A stretch of 64,000 nt of DNA from Haloprofundus salilacus (GCF_020150815.1 NZ_CP083723.1:434001-498000); one strand, 5' to 3'. Positions 45,509 to 55,373 are shown, counted from the first letter of the stretch. The notes: generated by a model not told the origin, from the sequence alone. Made by a program: numbers and translations.

Positions 45509-45682
45509 AAACGTGTAATCTCCTTCGAAGCTCTTAGTACTGCGTACGCCAGGCGTCTGACGCTCTCACTAGGTGGATAGAGACCAGAATCATATGAATA
45601 CAGTATCGAACAAAACACAGTCTTACGTTCCGTAAGACGATTCGAACGACACGATGCTGCAGTCGACGCTGCAGTCGGAGGG

Positions 45683-46219
45683 TTACTGCGCGTACACGTC
45701 GTCCGACGACAGGTCGCGCTGGGCGCGGTACTGCTCGACGAACTCGCTCACGTCGAACTCCAGCATCTTCGTCTCGAACTGCGAGAGCGCGTCGTCGTCG
45801 TCGGCGTGACTCACCGCGTGCTCCATCAGTTCGACGATGAGTTCGACGATTATCTCGTGGAGGCGACGCGAGTCGAAGTCGGTCACCCACACCATCGCGT
45901 AACCGACCTGCTGGTCTTCGCTCACGTCCTCGCTCGCGACCCGGTCGGGGAACTCTTCGAGGACGATACCCATCAGGTGCGGCGTGCCGAACTCGGGCAT
46001 CTCCTCGCTCGTCGTCTCGATCGCCTCGCGCAACACTTCGACGAGAAAGTCGGGGACGAACCGCTCGGGCGGGTGCGAGTCGGTGACGACGGCGTGCGTC
46101 TCGCCGCACGCGCAGTCGAACTCGCGCATCCCCAGATCGAGGTCTCTGATGTGTTTGGTCTCGCCGCAGGGAAGTTCGAGTTCGTCGCCCCCGCCTCCGG
46201 GGACGCGCGGTTGTGCCAT
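45683..46219 (-). CDS. DUF5815 family protein
   Basis: 178 residues. MAQPRVPGGGGDELELPCGETKHI and FDCACGETHAVV place Cys residues (PCGE, CACGE) suited to a small metal site. The middle, FGTPHLMGIVLEEFPDRVASED and VGYAMVWVTDFDSRRLHEIIVELIVELMEHAVSHAD, is mostly helical and the C-terminus is acidic. I recognise the haloarchaeal DUF5815 type; the function is unknown. An AT-rich divergent gap lies to its left. Confidence 0.75.
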   Translation of the reverse strand: MAQPRVPGGGGDELELPCGETKHIRDLDLGMREFDCACGETHAVVTDSHPPERFVPDFLVEVLREAIETTSEEMPEFGTPHLMGIVLEEFPDRVASEDVSEDQQVGYAMVWVTDFDSRRLHEIIVELIVELMEHAVSHADDDDALSQFETKMLEFDVSEFVEQYRAQRDLSSDDVYAQ

Positions 46220-46260
46220 ACCTTCGATTGCAGCCTCGAAGGTTTAAAAAACGCGCTTGC

Positions 46261-46575
46261 TCACTCCTCGTCGTCTTCGTCGTCACCCACTTCTTCCGAC
46301 TCCGCCTCCTCGATGTCGTTCTCGCTCTCGCTCGCGGCGTCGACGCCGCCGGGCGCCACGTCCTCCGTCGACTCCTCGAACTCGCTCAGTTCGGCGTCCT
46401 CCTCGTCGTTCTCGGATTCGACGCCTTCGATCTCGAGTTCGACTTCGATGGAGACGCCGTCGACCTCCAGTTCGGCCTCGGCGCTCCGCGTCTCGCCGAC
46501 TTCGATCTCGAGTTCCTGTCGGTCGACCTCCACCTCTACTTCGACATCCACGTCAACGTCAGGTTGATCTGCCAT
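46261..46575 (-). CDS. very acidic low-complexity protein, 104 aa
   Basis: Starts MADQPDVDVDVEVEVEVDRQ, then alternating hydrophobic/acidic strands (ELEIEVGETRSAEAELEVDG, SIEVELEIEG) and an Asp/Glu-rich tail. The first 55 residues could form a beta-sandwich-like or amphipathic beta structure; the rest is probably disordered. No function can be assigned. Its composition fits a salt-in cytoplasm. It follows the DUF5815 gene's start by 41 bases on the same strand, so it precedes DUF5815 in one possible transcript. Confidence 0.65.
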   Translation of the reverse strand: MADQPDVDVDVEVEVEVDRQELEIEVGETRSAEAELEVDGVSIEVELEIEGVESENDEEDAELSEFEESTEDVAPGGVDAASESENDIEEAESEEVGDDEDDEE

Positions 46576-46702
46576 GGATGGGGATACGTGAGAGAGCGCC
46601 AAATAGCTCCGTGGTCGCAGAACCACCTACGGAGTGATAACAAGCGCCTACCGCGGCGAACGAGCCACAAGCGACTTACCTCGATACGTCGCAGTACCGG
46701 GT

Positions 46703-48100
46703 ATGATAAGCGTCGTTGGCGGCGGCATCGCCGGACTCGCCTGCGCGTATCGTCTCCAGCAACACGGTCACGACGTGCGCGTCTTCGAGGCGACGGAGGA
46801 CGTCGGCGGACTGGCCGCCGTCTACGAGACGAAGGGCGACCCGATAGAGAAGTTCTACCACCACCTCTCGAAGTCCGAGGAGACCATCGTCGAACTCGCC
46901 GAGGAACTCGGCGTCGGCGACAAACTGGAGTGGCTCGTCGGCAAGAACGGCTACTACTTCGACGGCGAGGTGTACCCGATGGACACGCCGTGGGAGATTC
47001 TCGCGTTCCCCCATCTCAACGTCTACGACAAGTTCCGTCTCACGATGCTCACCCAGGAGATAGACGTGCGCGAGGGGAGACCGAAGTTCGACACCTACGA
47101 GAATATCGAGGATTTCGAACACGTCCCGCTCAAGGAGTTCATCGTCGACCACACGACGCAGAACGTCTACGACAACTTCTTCGAACCTCTGCTCGACGCG
47201 AAGTTCGGCAGTCGCAAGGACGACGTGAGCGCGGCGTGGCTCCTCGGCCGCGTCAAATTCCGCGGCGAGCGCGACCTGCTGCGCGGCGAGATTCTCGGCT
47301 ACTTCCAGGGCGGATTCGCGCCGTTCGTCGACGCGCTCGTCGACGCCGTCGGCCGCGAGAACATCGTCACGAACGCGCGCGTGACCGAACTGGAGATTGG
47401 CGACGACGGCGTGGAGTCGATAACGGTCGAAGAGGACGGCGCTGGCGACGCTGTGGCCGCCGCCGACGGCGGGGCCGTGGGTAGCGCGGCCGCGGAAGCG
47501 GCGGAACCCGACTCGACCGCGACGACGTACGAAACCGACGCCATCGTCTGCGCGACGATGCCGAACGTCTTAGAGGACCTCACCGGCTACCGCTGCGACA
47601 TCGACTTCCAGGGCGCGGTCTGCGCCGTCGTGACGATGGACGAGCAACTGACCGACACCTACTGGCTCAACGTCGCCCACGACGCGCCGTTCGGCGCGCT
47701 CATCGAGCACACGAACTTCGTTCCGCCGGAGCGCTACGGGGGCGACCACCTGCTGTACATCGCCAGCTACATCCAGGATTACGAGGAGGAACTCTGGCAG
47801 ATGTCGGACGAAGAGGTCGAGGAGACGTGGCTCTCGGAGTTGGAGACGATGTTCCCGAACTTCCACCGACGCCTCGTGAGCGAGTTCCGCCTCGCGCGCA
47901 ACCCCCGCGCCGCGCCCGTCTACGAGCGCGGCTACCGCGACATGGTCGTCCCGTACGACCTCGGCGACGACATCGGCGAGGGAATCTACTACGCGGGGAT
48001 GGCCAGCGCCGCACAGTACCCCGAGCGCAGCCTCAACGGCGGCATCGTCGCGGGCTACGAGTGCGCCGACAGAATCGACGAGAAAGGTCGACTCGACTGA
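46703..48100 (+). CDS. FAD-dependent amine-oxidase/UDP-galactopyranose mutase-like protein
   Basis: 465 residues. MISVVGGGIAGLACAYRLQQ is the FAD-binding Rossmann motif (GxGxxG), followed by VFEATEDVGGLA, and the C-terminal GIYYAGMASAAQYPERSLNGGIVAGYE is the second FAD segment. The family includes protoporphyrinogen-oxidase-like and UGM-like enzymes; the substrate-binding half, with DNFFEPLLDAKFGSRKDDVSAAWLLGR, matches haloarchaeal proteins annotated only as oxidoreductases. An Ala/Gly-rich insertion around residue 250-270 is likely a loop. It could act in sugar or isoprenoid metabolism; the reaction is unknown. Confidence 0.82.
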   Translation: MISVVGGGIAGLACAYRLQQHGHDVRVFEATEDVGGLAAVYETKGDPIEKFYHHLSKSEETIVELAEELGVGDKLEWLVGKNGYYFDGEVYPMDTPWEILAFPHLNVYDKFRLTMLTQEIDVREGRPKFDTYENIEDFEHVPLKEFIVDHTTQNVYDNFFEPLLDAKFGSRKDDVSAAWLLGRVKFRGERDLLRGEILGYFQGGFAPFVDALVDAVGRENIVTNARVTELEIGDDGVESITVEEDGAGDAVAAADGGAVGSAAAEAAEPDSTATTYETDAIVCATMPNVLEDLTGYRCDIDFQGAVCAVVTMDEQLTDTYWLNVAHDAPFGALIEHTNFVPPERYGGDHLLYIASYIQDYEEELWQMSDEEVEETWLSELETMFPNFHRRLVSEFRLARNPRAAPVYERGYRDMVVPYDLGDDIGEGIYYAGMASAAQYPERSLNGGIVAGYECADRIDEKGRLD

Positions 48101-48101
48101 G

Positions 48102-48668
48102 TCACGCACCGCTTTCTTCGCGCTGTTGGCGCCACTCGCGACGGAGTAGGCCGTACCGAACGGTGTCGACGTACTCGCCGTCGACGAAGCGGTCCATCCG
48201 GGTACACCCCTCTTCGGAGAACCCGAGCGACTCCAGTAGTCCGCGCGAAGTGTCGTTGAACTCGTACGCGCACGCGCCAACCGCCGGATGGGCGTAGGTG
48301 CGGAAGACGTAGTCGACGAGGAGCGAGACCGACTCTTTTCCGTAGCCCTCGCCGTGAACTTCGGAGACGAGCCAGTACGTGAGTTCGGGGCGACGCCAGT
48401 CGGCGTCTTCCACTGAGACGACGCCGATGGGTCTCACGTGGTCTTCGTCGGCGTCGCCGGGGCTCGCGTCGTCGGCGTCGAGAGAGACCACGAGTCGGAC
48501 CGCCTCGTCGTCGGTCCACGTTTCGAGTTCCGCTCGACTCTTCACCGGGCTGCCGAGGGGATATCGAATCTCGGGGTTCGCGTGCGCGCGCTGAAGAAAC
48601 GGGATGTCCTCAGGTTCGAACGTTCGGAGAGCGACTCGCTCACCACTCGTGACGACGGCTCCGGGCAT
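48102..48668 (-). CDS. RimJ/RimL-type GNAT acetyltransferase
   Basis: 188 residues starting MPGAVVTSGERVALRTFEPEDIP, the typical RimJ/RimL opening, with beta-strands RPIGVVSVEDADW, acetyl-CoA loop EVHGEGYGKESVSLLVDYVF and C-terminal LLESLGFSEEGCTRMDRFVDGEYVD. Such enzymes acetylate protein N-termini or small amines. It is convergent with the oxidoreductase gene and not part of an operon. Confidence 0.88.
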   Translation of the reverse strand: MPGAVVTSGERVALRTFEPEDIPFLQRAHANPEIRYPLGSPVKSRAELETWTDDEAVRLVVSLDADDASPGDADEDHVRPIGVVSVEDADWRRPELTYWLVSEVHGEGYGKESVSLLVDYVFRTYAHPAVGACAYEFNDTSRGLLESLGFSEEGCTRMDRFVDGEYVDTVRYGLLRREWRQQREESGA

Positions 48669-48760
48669 GCGAACTCCGAACCGGACAACCGAAATACGTG
48701 TTCCGGTCGACAACTTCCGTCCCGCGCTCCCCGAGCGGCCGACTCGAATGCGCTTCCCCG

Positions 48761-50437
48761 TCACTCGCTGAGTTCGAACACCATCGCGCCGCGGTTCTCG
48801 TAGACGAGTTCGTATCGTTCGGAGTCGACGAGCTCCTGTCGCATCTCCGACGACTGTATGCTCTCCATCCCGCGGATGGAGTACTCGCCCTTCGGGACGT
48901 ACAGATACTCCGGCGTCGTCCCCGATTCGGTGAGATACTTCGTGATACAGGCTTCGCTCCGACAGGTCGAGAGGCGGTTGAACAGGCCGAGCTGCTGCTC
49001 GTACTGCGCCTGCCCGCGCCACTCCACCCCCCACGGCCCGACCAGAATCGTCCGGTCGGTGTACAGCGGGAACCACTCGGCGGCGTCGCCGACGACGACG
49101 AAGGTGGCGTCGGGTTCGGTGTTCTCGTCGACCCACTCCATCGCTTCCACGTCCGACCCGTTGATGAACGCCGGCTGCGACGTGCTTCCGGCGTGCGAGT
49201 CGAGGTGTCCGCCCGCGTAGAACACCGAGACACTCATTCCGAGAATCGCGATGAGGAATATCGTTGCCAGTTCGGCCCGGCGGCGCCGCTGCGGCGATAT
49301 CGACAGCCGCCGATAGGCGAGACGAAGCACGTCGAAGAGGACGACGGCGGTCATGAGCGGGCCGAGCGTGAAAACGAACCGCGGTTTCGAGACGAAGACG
49401 ATACAGAGCGCGAACCAGCCGGGGAGGAAGAACTCGCGCCGCCACGCGAGGTAGACGCCCGAGAAGATGTACAGCACGAAGAACGCTGACGTGATCATCA
49501 TCCCGAACGACTGCAGGTTGAACAGCCCCGGTCGGATGGAGAACAGCACCGCCGGCGGGTTGAACGACGCTGACCCGGGGACGAACGTCGGCACTAACTC
49601 GAACAGTTGCTTGCCGATGCCGCCGTGGGTCCCCGCGGCCCCGGCGAAGACGCCGACGCCGTGGTTCGAGATCACCGTCAACCACCACGGCGAGGCGAGC
49701 GCGATGCCGCCGCCGGCGACGGCCGCGCCTTCGAGCAGACCGGTGAGACTCCGGTCGAAGTAGACGAACAGCCAGATGTACGACAGACCGAAGAACGCCA
49801 CGTACACCGGATGTGTCAGTATCGTCAGTCCGAACAGGAGCATCGACGGCCAGAGCCACCGCCGGTCACGCGTCGTGAACAGCTTCACCCCGGTGTAGAG
49901 ACCGCTGTAGAGCCACACAGCGCCGAGCGAGCGGACGAACCCGCCGCCGGAGATGTGCCACTGCAGAATCGGCGGGCCGACGGCGACGAGGATGGCCGCC
50001 AGTCCGGCCTGTCGCTCCGAGCGGAGCAGTTCGCGCGCGAGCATGTAGAACGGCACGAGGTAGACGACGGTCAGAAAACCGGGAACGTACCGGCTTATCG
50101 TCAGAAACGAGAGTCCGAACGCGTCGTGGAGCACCGCCGCGAGGTAGAACCCCAGCGGCGGGTAGGCGAAGGGGATGCCCTCGGGCGTGTAGTGGGGGAT
50201 GACTGCCGGGAGCGCGTACCCTTCGCGGAGTATCTGTTCGGCCATGTAGAGGAACAGCCCCGCCCCGAACGCGGGGTACGGGTGGGTGACGACGTACGCG
50301 GTGTACGTCGCTAGCGCGACGACGATCGCCGGCGTGAGCCACGCGAACTCGCCGGCGACAGTCTCGAGTCGGCCGAACATCGACTCCTGTCGTCGTCTCA
50401 CACCGTCCGTGTTCGTCAGTTTTCGTGGGTCCATCAT
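48761..50437 (-). CDS. multi-spanning membrane protein, PMT/GT39-like glycosyltransferase
   Basis: 558 residues with about eleven membrane segments and a C-terminal extracytoplasmic tail of ~100 residues. The first loop (YPAFGAGLFLYMAEQILREGY) and the paired acidic/His residues in YTPEGIPFAYPPLGFYLAAVLHDAFGLS resemble the catalytic loop of lipid-linked (C-type) glycosyltransferases such as PMT or ArnT; I do not see a decisive motif. It would transfer a sugar from a dolichyl carrier to a protein or lipid on the outer face. It follows the ASST-like gene by 6 bases, one operon. Confidence 0.7.
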   Translation of the reverse strand: MMDPRKLTNTDGVRRRQESMFGRLETVAGEFAWLTPAIVVALATYTAYVVTHPYPAFGAGLFLYMAEQILREGYALPAVIPHYTPEGIPFAYPPLGFYLAAVLHDAFGLSFLTISRYVPGFLTVVYLVPFYMLARELLRSERQAGLAAILVAVGPPILQWHISGGGFVRSLGAVWLYSGLYTGVKLFTTRDRRWLWPSMLLFGLTILTHPVYVAFFGLSYIWLFVYFDRSLTGLLEGAAVAGGGIALASPWWLTVISNHGVGVFAGAAGTHGGIGKQLFELVPTFVPGSASFNPPAVLFSIRPGLFNLQSFGMMITSAFFVLYIFSGVYLAWRREFFLPGWFALCIVFVSKPRFVFTLGPLMTAVVLFDVLRLAYRRLSISPQRRRRAELATIFLIAILGMSVSVFYAGGHLDSHAGSTSQPAFINGSDVEAMEWVDENTEPDATFVVVGDAAEWFPLYTDRTILVGPWGVEWRGQAQYEQQLGLFNRLSTCRSEACITKYLTESGTTPEYLYVPKGEYSIRGMESIQSSEMRQELVDSERYELVYENRGAMVFELSE

Positions 50438-50443
50438 CGAGAG

Positions 50444-51823
50444 TTACTTTCTCCGGAGCCGTGCGGGAGACTGCAGTCGAAGCCGATACGGCGACCAGCG
50501 CCACTCGAGGACGGCCCACCCGACGCCGACGACGACGAGCGCGACGAGCGCGCCCGCTTCGATCGGTCCCATCCACCCCGGAACGAGGTAGACGATACCG
50601 TTGAGCAGCGACCCCGGAACGACGCTCCGAACCGTGAGCCACGCGCTCGTCAGCAGCGTTTTGTCATCCCCGCCGGTGTCGTCGACGGTTCGCGACGGCA
50701 GTCCGAGGCTCGCGGCGCTCTCGCCGCCGCTGGACTCGTCGCCGGTTTCGAGTCGCTCGGACTCGTAGGGGAACGCGACGTCCGCCTGCCAGACGATCTC
50801 GCCGTTGCGGTCTATCTCGAACACGCGGTTGCCGTTGGAGTCGGAGATGAGCGTGTGGCCGTTCGGCAGTCGGTCGGCGTCGCGAACCCACTGCATCCGT
50901 GCGTCCTGCCACTGCCACGTCCGGTTCCACGTCCCGTTCTCGCGCTGGTATTCGACGACGCGGTTGTTCTCGGAGTCGGCGACCAGAACGGCCGGGCCGC
51001 CCTCGTTCTCGGGGATGTAGTCGGGGTTGTGCTGCTCGTAGAGGGTGTCGTAGTCGTCCTCCGCGCCGAGCGTCCAGTTCTCCTGAAGGCCTGTCTGCGG
51101 GTCCAAGAAGACGACGCGGTCCTGATTGCGGAGGCTGACCATCAGGCGGCCGTCGTCGAGCACCTCCACGTCGTTGACGTGGGTCCAGTCGCGCGGGTAC
51201 TCCCCGCCGCTTTCGAGCGAGAACTCCTGCTGAGCCTCCCACTCCCACGTCGTTAGTCCGGTCTCGACGTCGAAGACGAACACCCGGTCGCGGTAGATGT
51301 CGGCGACGGCGTAGTGCGTCTCGTTGACGCGGTCCACGTCGTGCCAGCGCGTCGAGTGTTTGTGCGGCGTGATGCGCGAGTAGAGGCGCTCCGTCTCGCC
51401 CGTCGAGAGGTTGGCGCGTTCGACGACGTTCCGGGTGCAGACGGTCGTCGCCGAGCACTCCTCGCCGTCGAGATGCATCGACGCGGTGTACAGCACCGTG
51501 TACTCGCCTTCGGGGCTCGGGTCGACGTCCCAGTACCGATTGTACGTGCTGTTGTAGTACAGCGTCGACCCGTCGGGGTTGAACGCGACCAGTTCGGATT
51601 TCGTCCGCGGGGTGTCGCCTTCGTCGGCGAGGACGGCGCTGGAATCGGTGGCGATCACCGTCGTGCCGTTGGCGGGCGGAACGGAGTCGCCCTCGCCGTC
51701 GAGAAACACTCCGGAAGCGTCGGCGCTGCTGGCACCGGCGGTCTGCTGCCCGGCGACCAGCGTCAGCGCCGAGAGGACAACGACTGCCGCGAGCGCCGCT
51801 CGAAAGACCGTTCGGGAGACCAT
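50444..51823 (-). CDS. ASST-like beta-propeller membrane protein
   Basis: 459 residues. An N-terminal signal/anchor (residues 6-27) and one C-terminal membrane segment (about 410-432) bracket a repeated beta-propeller. Repeats show HDVDRVNETHYAVADIYRDRVFVFD, WTHVNDVEVLDDGRLMVSLRNQD, and VRDADRLPNGHTLISDSNGNRVFE, the pattern of arylsulfotransferase (ASST) and related NHL-like propellers. The ASST catalytic His candidates lie in TPHKHSTRWHD. It is most likely a surface enzyme or binding protein. It precedes the membrane glycosyltransferase gene in one operon. Confidence 0.72.
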   Translation of the reverse strand: MVSRTVFRAALAAVVVLSALTLVAGQQTAGASSADASGVFLDGEGDSVPPANGTTVIATDSSAVLADEGDTPRTKSELVAFNPDGSTLYYNSTYNRYWDVDPSPEGEYTVLYTASMHLDGEECSATTVCTRNVVERANLSTGETERLYSRITPHKHSTRWHDVDRVNETHYAVADIYRDRVFVFDVETGLTTWEWEAQQEFSLESGGEYPRDWTHVNDVEVLDDGRLMVSLRNQDRVVFLDPQTGLQENWTLGAEDDYDTLYEQHNPDYIPENEGGPAVLVADSENNRVVEYQRENGTWNRTWQWQDARMQWVRDADRLPNGHTLISDSNGNRVFEIDRNGEIVWQADVAFPYESERLETGDESSGGESAASLGLPSRTVDDTGGDDKTLLTSAWLTVRSVVPGSLLNGIVYLVPGWMGPIEAGALVALVVVGVGWAVLEWRWSPYRLRLQSPARLRRK

Positions 51824-52328
51824 CTTAGACCCCGACCCGTGCGGACCGGAACTGTTCGAAGCGGCGCGTGGACCGTGCCCGTCTTCGGCGTGAGAAGCGG
51901 GTGGAACGCCCGAGGCGGCCGGCGACCGGAGGGGCCCGCCCGAGACGGTCCGAGACGGGAACCGCTCCCGTCGGTCGAAAACGTGCGCTCATTCAACCTT
52001 CCTTTCGTGCTTCGCCCTAATAATCGTCGCTATCGTTGCCGCGAGTTTGCTCCTGTTTCACCGCCCCTGACCGAAGCGGCGGCCCGAGGAAACTTCCAAT
52101 TGAAATACGGCAGAGGCGCCGCCGACAGCGCCTCTTTCGGACATTCTGCGCTCGCTCGCCGGTAAGATTCCCCTACGGTCGAACGGACCGGTCGGGTTCG
52201 GTCGACGCTCCCGGCACGGAGCGCGTTTCGCCGACGTACGGGCGATAGACCGGCGTTAGAAGTCGACTTCGGCAGATATTCCGGAATGTGGCCGCGGATG
52301 CGGTCGCGGAAACGACTCGTTGAAACTA
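51824..52328. other. 505-base gap with one hairpin
   Basis: No supported gene. AGAGGCGC (52112-52119) and GCGCCTCT (52128-52135) form a perfect 8-bp inverted repeat, roughly 195 bases downstream of the permease stop; a terminator or processing role is possible. A TATTAGGG-like element near 52020 may be a promoter for the ASST-like gene with a long leader. Everything else looks featureless. Confidence 0.4.
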
Positions 52329-53585
52329 CTACTCGTGTCTGAGTGCATCTATCGGGTCGACCGTTGCGGCGCTCCAGGCGGGGTACACGCCGGCGAACAC
52401 GCCGACGAGCGGTCCCACGACGATGGAGACGACGAACCAGAGCGGACGAATCCGCAGCGGCAAGTCGATGAGCACCGTCGCGGCGTAGCCGCCGCCGATC
52501 CCGACGAGCGCGCCGAACACCGACCCGAACAGCCCCAACAGTATCGCTTCCAGCAGGAACAACTGCATGATGTCGCCGCGCTTGGCTCCGACGGCTTTCA
52601 TGATACCGATCTCCCGGGTTCGCTCGGTGACGCTGACGAGCATGATGTTCGCGATGCCGATGGCGCCGACGACGAGTGAGATGACGGCGATGCCGGTGAT
52701 GTAGGCGGTGAACGTATTACTTACCTGTCGTATCTGGTCGACGAGTTGGTCGTACGTCGTCACCTCGAACTGGTAGCCCTCGGCTTTGAGAATCCGGGCG
52801 TCGGATCGCTCGGTGAGATACGAGATGATTCGACCCTGCACCGCCTCTATCTCCTCAATGCTGCCGGCGCTGACGAGCACCTGCGAGTACACCCGTTGCT
52901 GCTCCTGCGTGGTCGGACTGATGACCGTCCGCTCGTAGAACGGATTCGTCGGCGCGTAGATGCTCGGTCGTGCGCTGCCGGTGAGCGCGCCCGCGCCCTC
53001 CTGTGACGCCTCCGCGATACCGACGACGGTCGCGTTTATCGGCTGTCCGTTCGCGGCCCGCGCGAGCGTGATGTTCTCGCCGACGGTGACGTTCTCGGCG
53101 AACATCTGCGCTGCTGGTCGGTTCAAGACGACTTCCCGCTGGCCGGCACGGTACGATCTCCCTTCGACAATCCGCTGGCCCTTCAACTGGAAGTACTGCG
53201 GTCTCGACACCGTCACCCACTGCCTACCGACCGAGTCGTTCTGATAACTCACCTGCGACGTGGCGATGCCGCCGACGGGAACGGCGGCGGCGACGCCCTC
53301 TACCTGTCGGATCTGGGCCACGTCGTGCTGGGTGAACACCGACTGTCCGCCCTGCCCGAGTTGCGGAATGCCGCCTTCGGTCTGCGAGGACGCGGAGACG
53401 TACATCACGTCCTGGTTGTTCCCGGCGATGGTGTTGACGATGTCCGCCTGGAGACTCGCCCCCAGCGTGACGAACGCGATGACGGCGGCGACGCCGATGA
53501 TGACCCCGAGCGTCGTCAGCGTCGAGCGGAGTTTGTGGCCTACGATGCTCCGCCAACTCATCCGGAGGTTCTCTAAGAGGTCCAC
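52329..53585 (-). CDS. MacB-type ABC transporter permease
   Basis: 418 residues: an N-terminal membrane helix (HKLRSTLTTLGVIIGVAAVIAFV), a large extracytoplasmic domain (MacB_PCD, about 50-270) and three C-terminal helices forming the FtsX domain with RTREIGIMKAVGAKRGDIMQLFLLEAILLGLFG. This is the mechanotransmission-type permease. The start is GTG at 53585, inside the end of the ATPase gene (13-base overlap). Substrate unknown: lipoprotein-, antimicrobial- or metabolite-export are all possible. Confidence 0.9.
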   Translation of the reverse strand: MDLLENLRMSWRSIVGHKLRSTLTTLGVIIGVAAVIAFVTLGASLQADIVNTIAGNNQDVMYVSASSQTEGGIPQLGQGGQSVFTQHDVAQIRQVEGVAAAVPVGGIATSQVSYQNDSVGRQWVTVSRPQYFQLKGQRIVEGRSYRAGQREVVLNRPAAQMFAENVTVGENITLARAANGQPINATVVGIAEASQEGAGALTGSARPSIYAPTNPFYERTVISPTTQEQQRVYSQVLVSAGSIEEIEAVQGRIISYLTERSDARILKAEGYQFEVTTYDQLVDQIRQVSNTFTAYITGIAVISLVVGAIGIANIMLVSVTERTREIGIMKAVGAKRGDIMQLFLLEAILLGLFGSVFGALVGIGGGYAATVLIDLPLRIRPLWFVVSIVVGPLVGVFAGVYPAWSAATVDPIDALRHE

Positions 53586-54376
53586 GCTTCACCCTCCGGC
53601 GTTTCGTCGCCTGCGTTCGTGACGCTCCCGGCCTCGTCCACGGACGGAATCCGACGCTGTCCCCCGAGCTCCTCGATGCGTTCTATCTCGCCGTCAAGGA
53701 CGTGGACGATTCGCTCGGCGTGTTCGGCGATATCCCGCTCGTGGGTCACCATCAGAATCGTGTTCCCGCGGTCGTACAGTTCCTCGAGCAGTCGCATTAT
53801 CTGGCGGCTCGTCTCGCTGTCGAGGCTCCCGGTCGGTTCGTCGGCGAGGATGATCGCCGGGTCGTTGACGAGCGCGCGTGCGACGGCGACGCGCTGGCGC
53901 TGACCGCCTGAGAGTTCGGTCGGTTTGTGGTCGAGACGGTCCTCTAGCCCCACGTCGGCCAAAAGCGACTTGGCCCGTTGCGTCCGTTCATCACGCGACA
54001 CGTCCCGGAACGCCAGCGGCATGGCGACGTTCTCCAGCGCCGTCAGTCGCGGCATCAGATTGAACGTCTGGAAGATGAAGCCGATTTTCGTTCCGCGGAC
54101 ATCCGCTCGCTCGGCGTCCGACAGCTTCGTTACGTTCGTTCCGTCGATGCGTATCTCGCCCGCGGTGGGCGTGTCCAAACAGCCGATGAGGTTGAGAAGC
54201 GTACTCTTGCCGGAGCCGCTCGGTCCCATGATGCTGACGTACGACCCCCGTGGCACGTCCAGCGACACGTCGTCGAGTACCGGTACCGGCTCGCCGAGTT
54301 CGTACACTTTGTACACTCCCGATAGTGACACGACGGCGTCCTCGTCCGTTCTTCCGCCGTCGGTGCGCGCGTCCAT
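53573..54376 (-). CDS. MacB/LolD-type ABC transporter ATP-binding protein
   Basis: 267 residues. Walker A GPSGSGKST (51-59), signature LSGGQRQRVAVARAL, and Walker B IILADEPTGSLDSETS; VYELGEPVPVLDDVSLDVPRG is the LolD/MacB ATPase start. It drives the adjacent permease. The start MDARTDGGRTDEDAV is chosen because a 27-residue extension upstream is not conserved. The overlapping permease gene shows translational coupling. Confidence 0.93.
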   Translation of the reverse strand: MDARTDGGRTDEDAVVSLSGVYKVYELGEPVPVLDDVSLDVPRGSYVSIMGPSGSGKSTLLNLIGCLDTPTAGEIRIDGTNVTKLSDAERADVRGTKIGFIFQTFNLMPRLTALENVAMPLAFRDVSRDERTQRAKSLLADVGLEDRLDHKPTELSGGQRQRVAVARALVNDPAIILADEPTGSLDSETSRQIMRLLEELYDRGNTILMVTHERDIAEHAERIVHVLDGEIERIEELGGQRRIPSVDEAGSVTNAGDETPEGEAWTS

Positions 54377-54504
54377 ATACGCTAAACGAGCGTGTGATAC
54401 AAAAGATGTAGTGGCTGTCACAGGCCGATATCCGGGGTTTACTCCGGAAAACGTCAACGAAATACACAGTACGCAGCCGAGATAGCCCTTTCGACCCCGG
54501 CTGA

Positions 54505-55104
54505 CTACGTCCGCGCGTCCTCGTCGTCGAGGTCCTGCATGCCCGGAGCCGCACGCACATCCACGTCCTCGGGTTCCTCCTGCCCGCCGACGCGGAGTTC
54601 GCCGTCGTCGCCTTCGACGTAGACGTCGTCGGCGAAGCCGCCCTGTGCGTGCGGGTGTTCGGGGTCGTCGAGTTTCTCCGGCGTCGACGGGGCCTCAGGG
54701 ATCTCGCGCGCCCGGAACTCGCCGAGCGGGTCCGCGATGGTGATGTCGTGCTGCCGGAAGAACTCCTCGTAGCGCTCGAAGTGGGCTTCGAGTTCGTCGG
54801 CCGGGAACTCCATCATCTCGGTCCAGCCGTGGTTGTAGAAGTCGAAGTTCGCCTGAACGTGCGTGATTTCGCGCGCCTCCGCCTCCGGAAACCCGGCGTC
54901 CAGCGCAGCGACGTACGTGTCGAATGTGCAGCCGAAGAACGCCTCCATGTGCGGTTCGCGCTCCTCACGACGTCCCTCCTCGGCTTTCTTGGCGAAGATA
55001 TTCACGTGGAGGTCGACGAGTTTCCGTGTGGCGATGTCGCCGACGACGGGCATCGTGAGCGCCTGCTTGGCGGCGAAGTGTCGAACGTTCTGGCGGAGTT
55101 TCAT
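54505..55104 (-). CDS. DUF6149 family protein
   Basis: 199 residues starting MKLRQNVRHFAAKQALTMPVV, then VDLHVNIFAKKAEEGRREER, MEAFFGCTFDTYVAALDAGF and HVQANFDFYNHGWTEMMEFP with an acidic tail. The central 130 residues are helical with conserved His, Tyr and Trp. I recognise the haloarchaeal DUF6149 type; no function is known. It is transcribed away from the FAD reductase at 55374. Confidence 0.78.
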   Translation of the reverse strand: MKLRQNVRHFAAKQALTMPVVGDIATRKLVDLHVNIFAKKAEEGRREEREPHMEAFFGCTFDTYVAALDAGFPEAEAREITHVQANFDFYNHGWTEMMEFPADELEAHFERYEEFFRQHDITIADPLGEFRAREIPEAPSTPEKLDDPEHPHAQGGFADDVYVEGDDGELRVGGQEEPEDVDVRAAPGMQDLDDEDART

Positions 55105-55373
55105 GGTCGGTCGTTAGGACCCGGTAAACTTCAACTATGCGTGCGGACGTGGTACCGAGTGGCGCCTCGCGTTACTGGACTGTCTCTGATGTGAACAGAC
55201 ACTTCGGGCACTGCGGTCGCTCTACGCCGCAACTCGTGAAGAATAACCGACACAACTGCGGCGACAGCGATGCTCGGCCGAAGAGACGCCGTCTCGGCAG
55301 CCACCTCCCGCGTCGAGCGCGAGAATGCTCGGGATAGCAATCCACATTAACCCCCGTTACGAACTTCCCTCAC

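Noticed and set aside
48102-49859. 585-codon minus-strand frame joining the RimJ-like gene to upstream sequence
   Set aside because: The upstream part is out of frame with, and inside, the glycosyltransferase-like gene; the RimJ/RimL N-terminus fixes the start at 48668.
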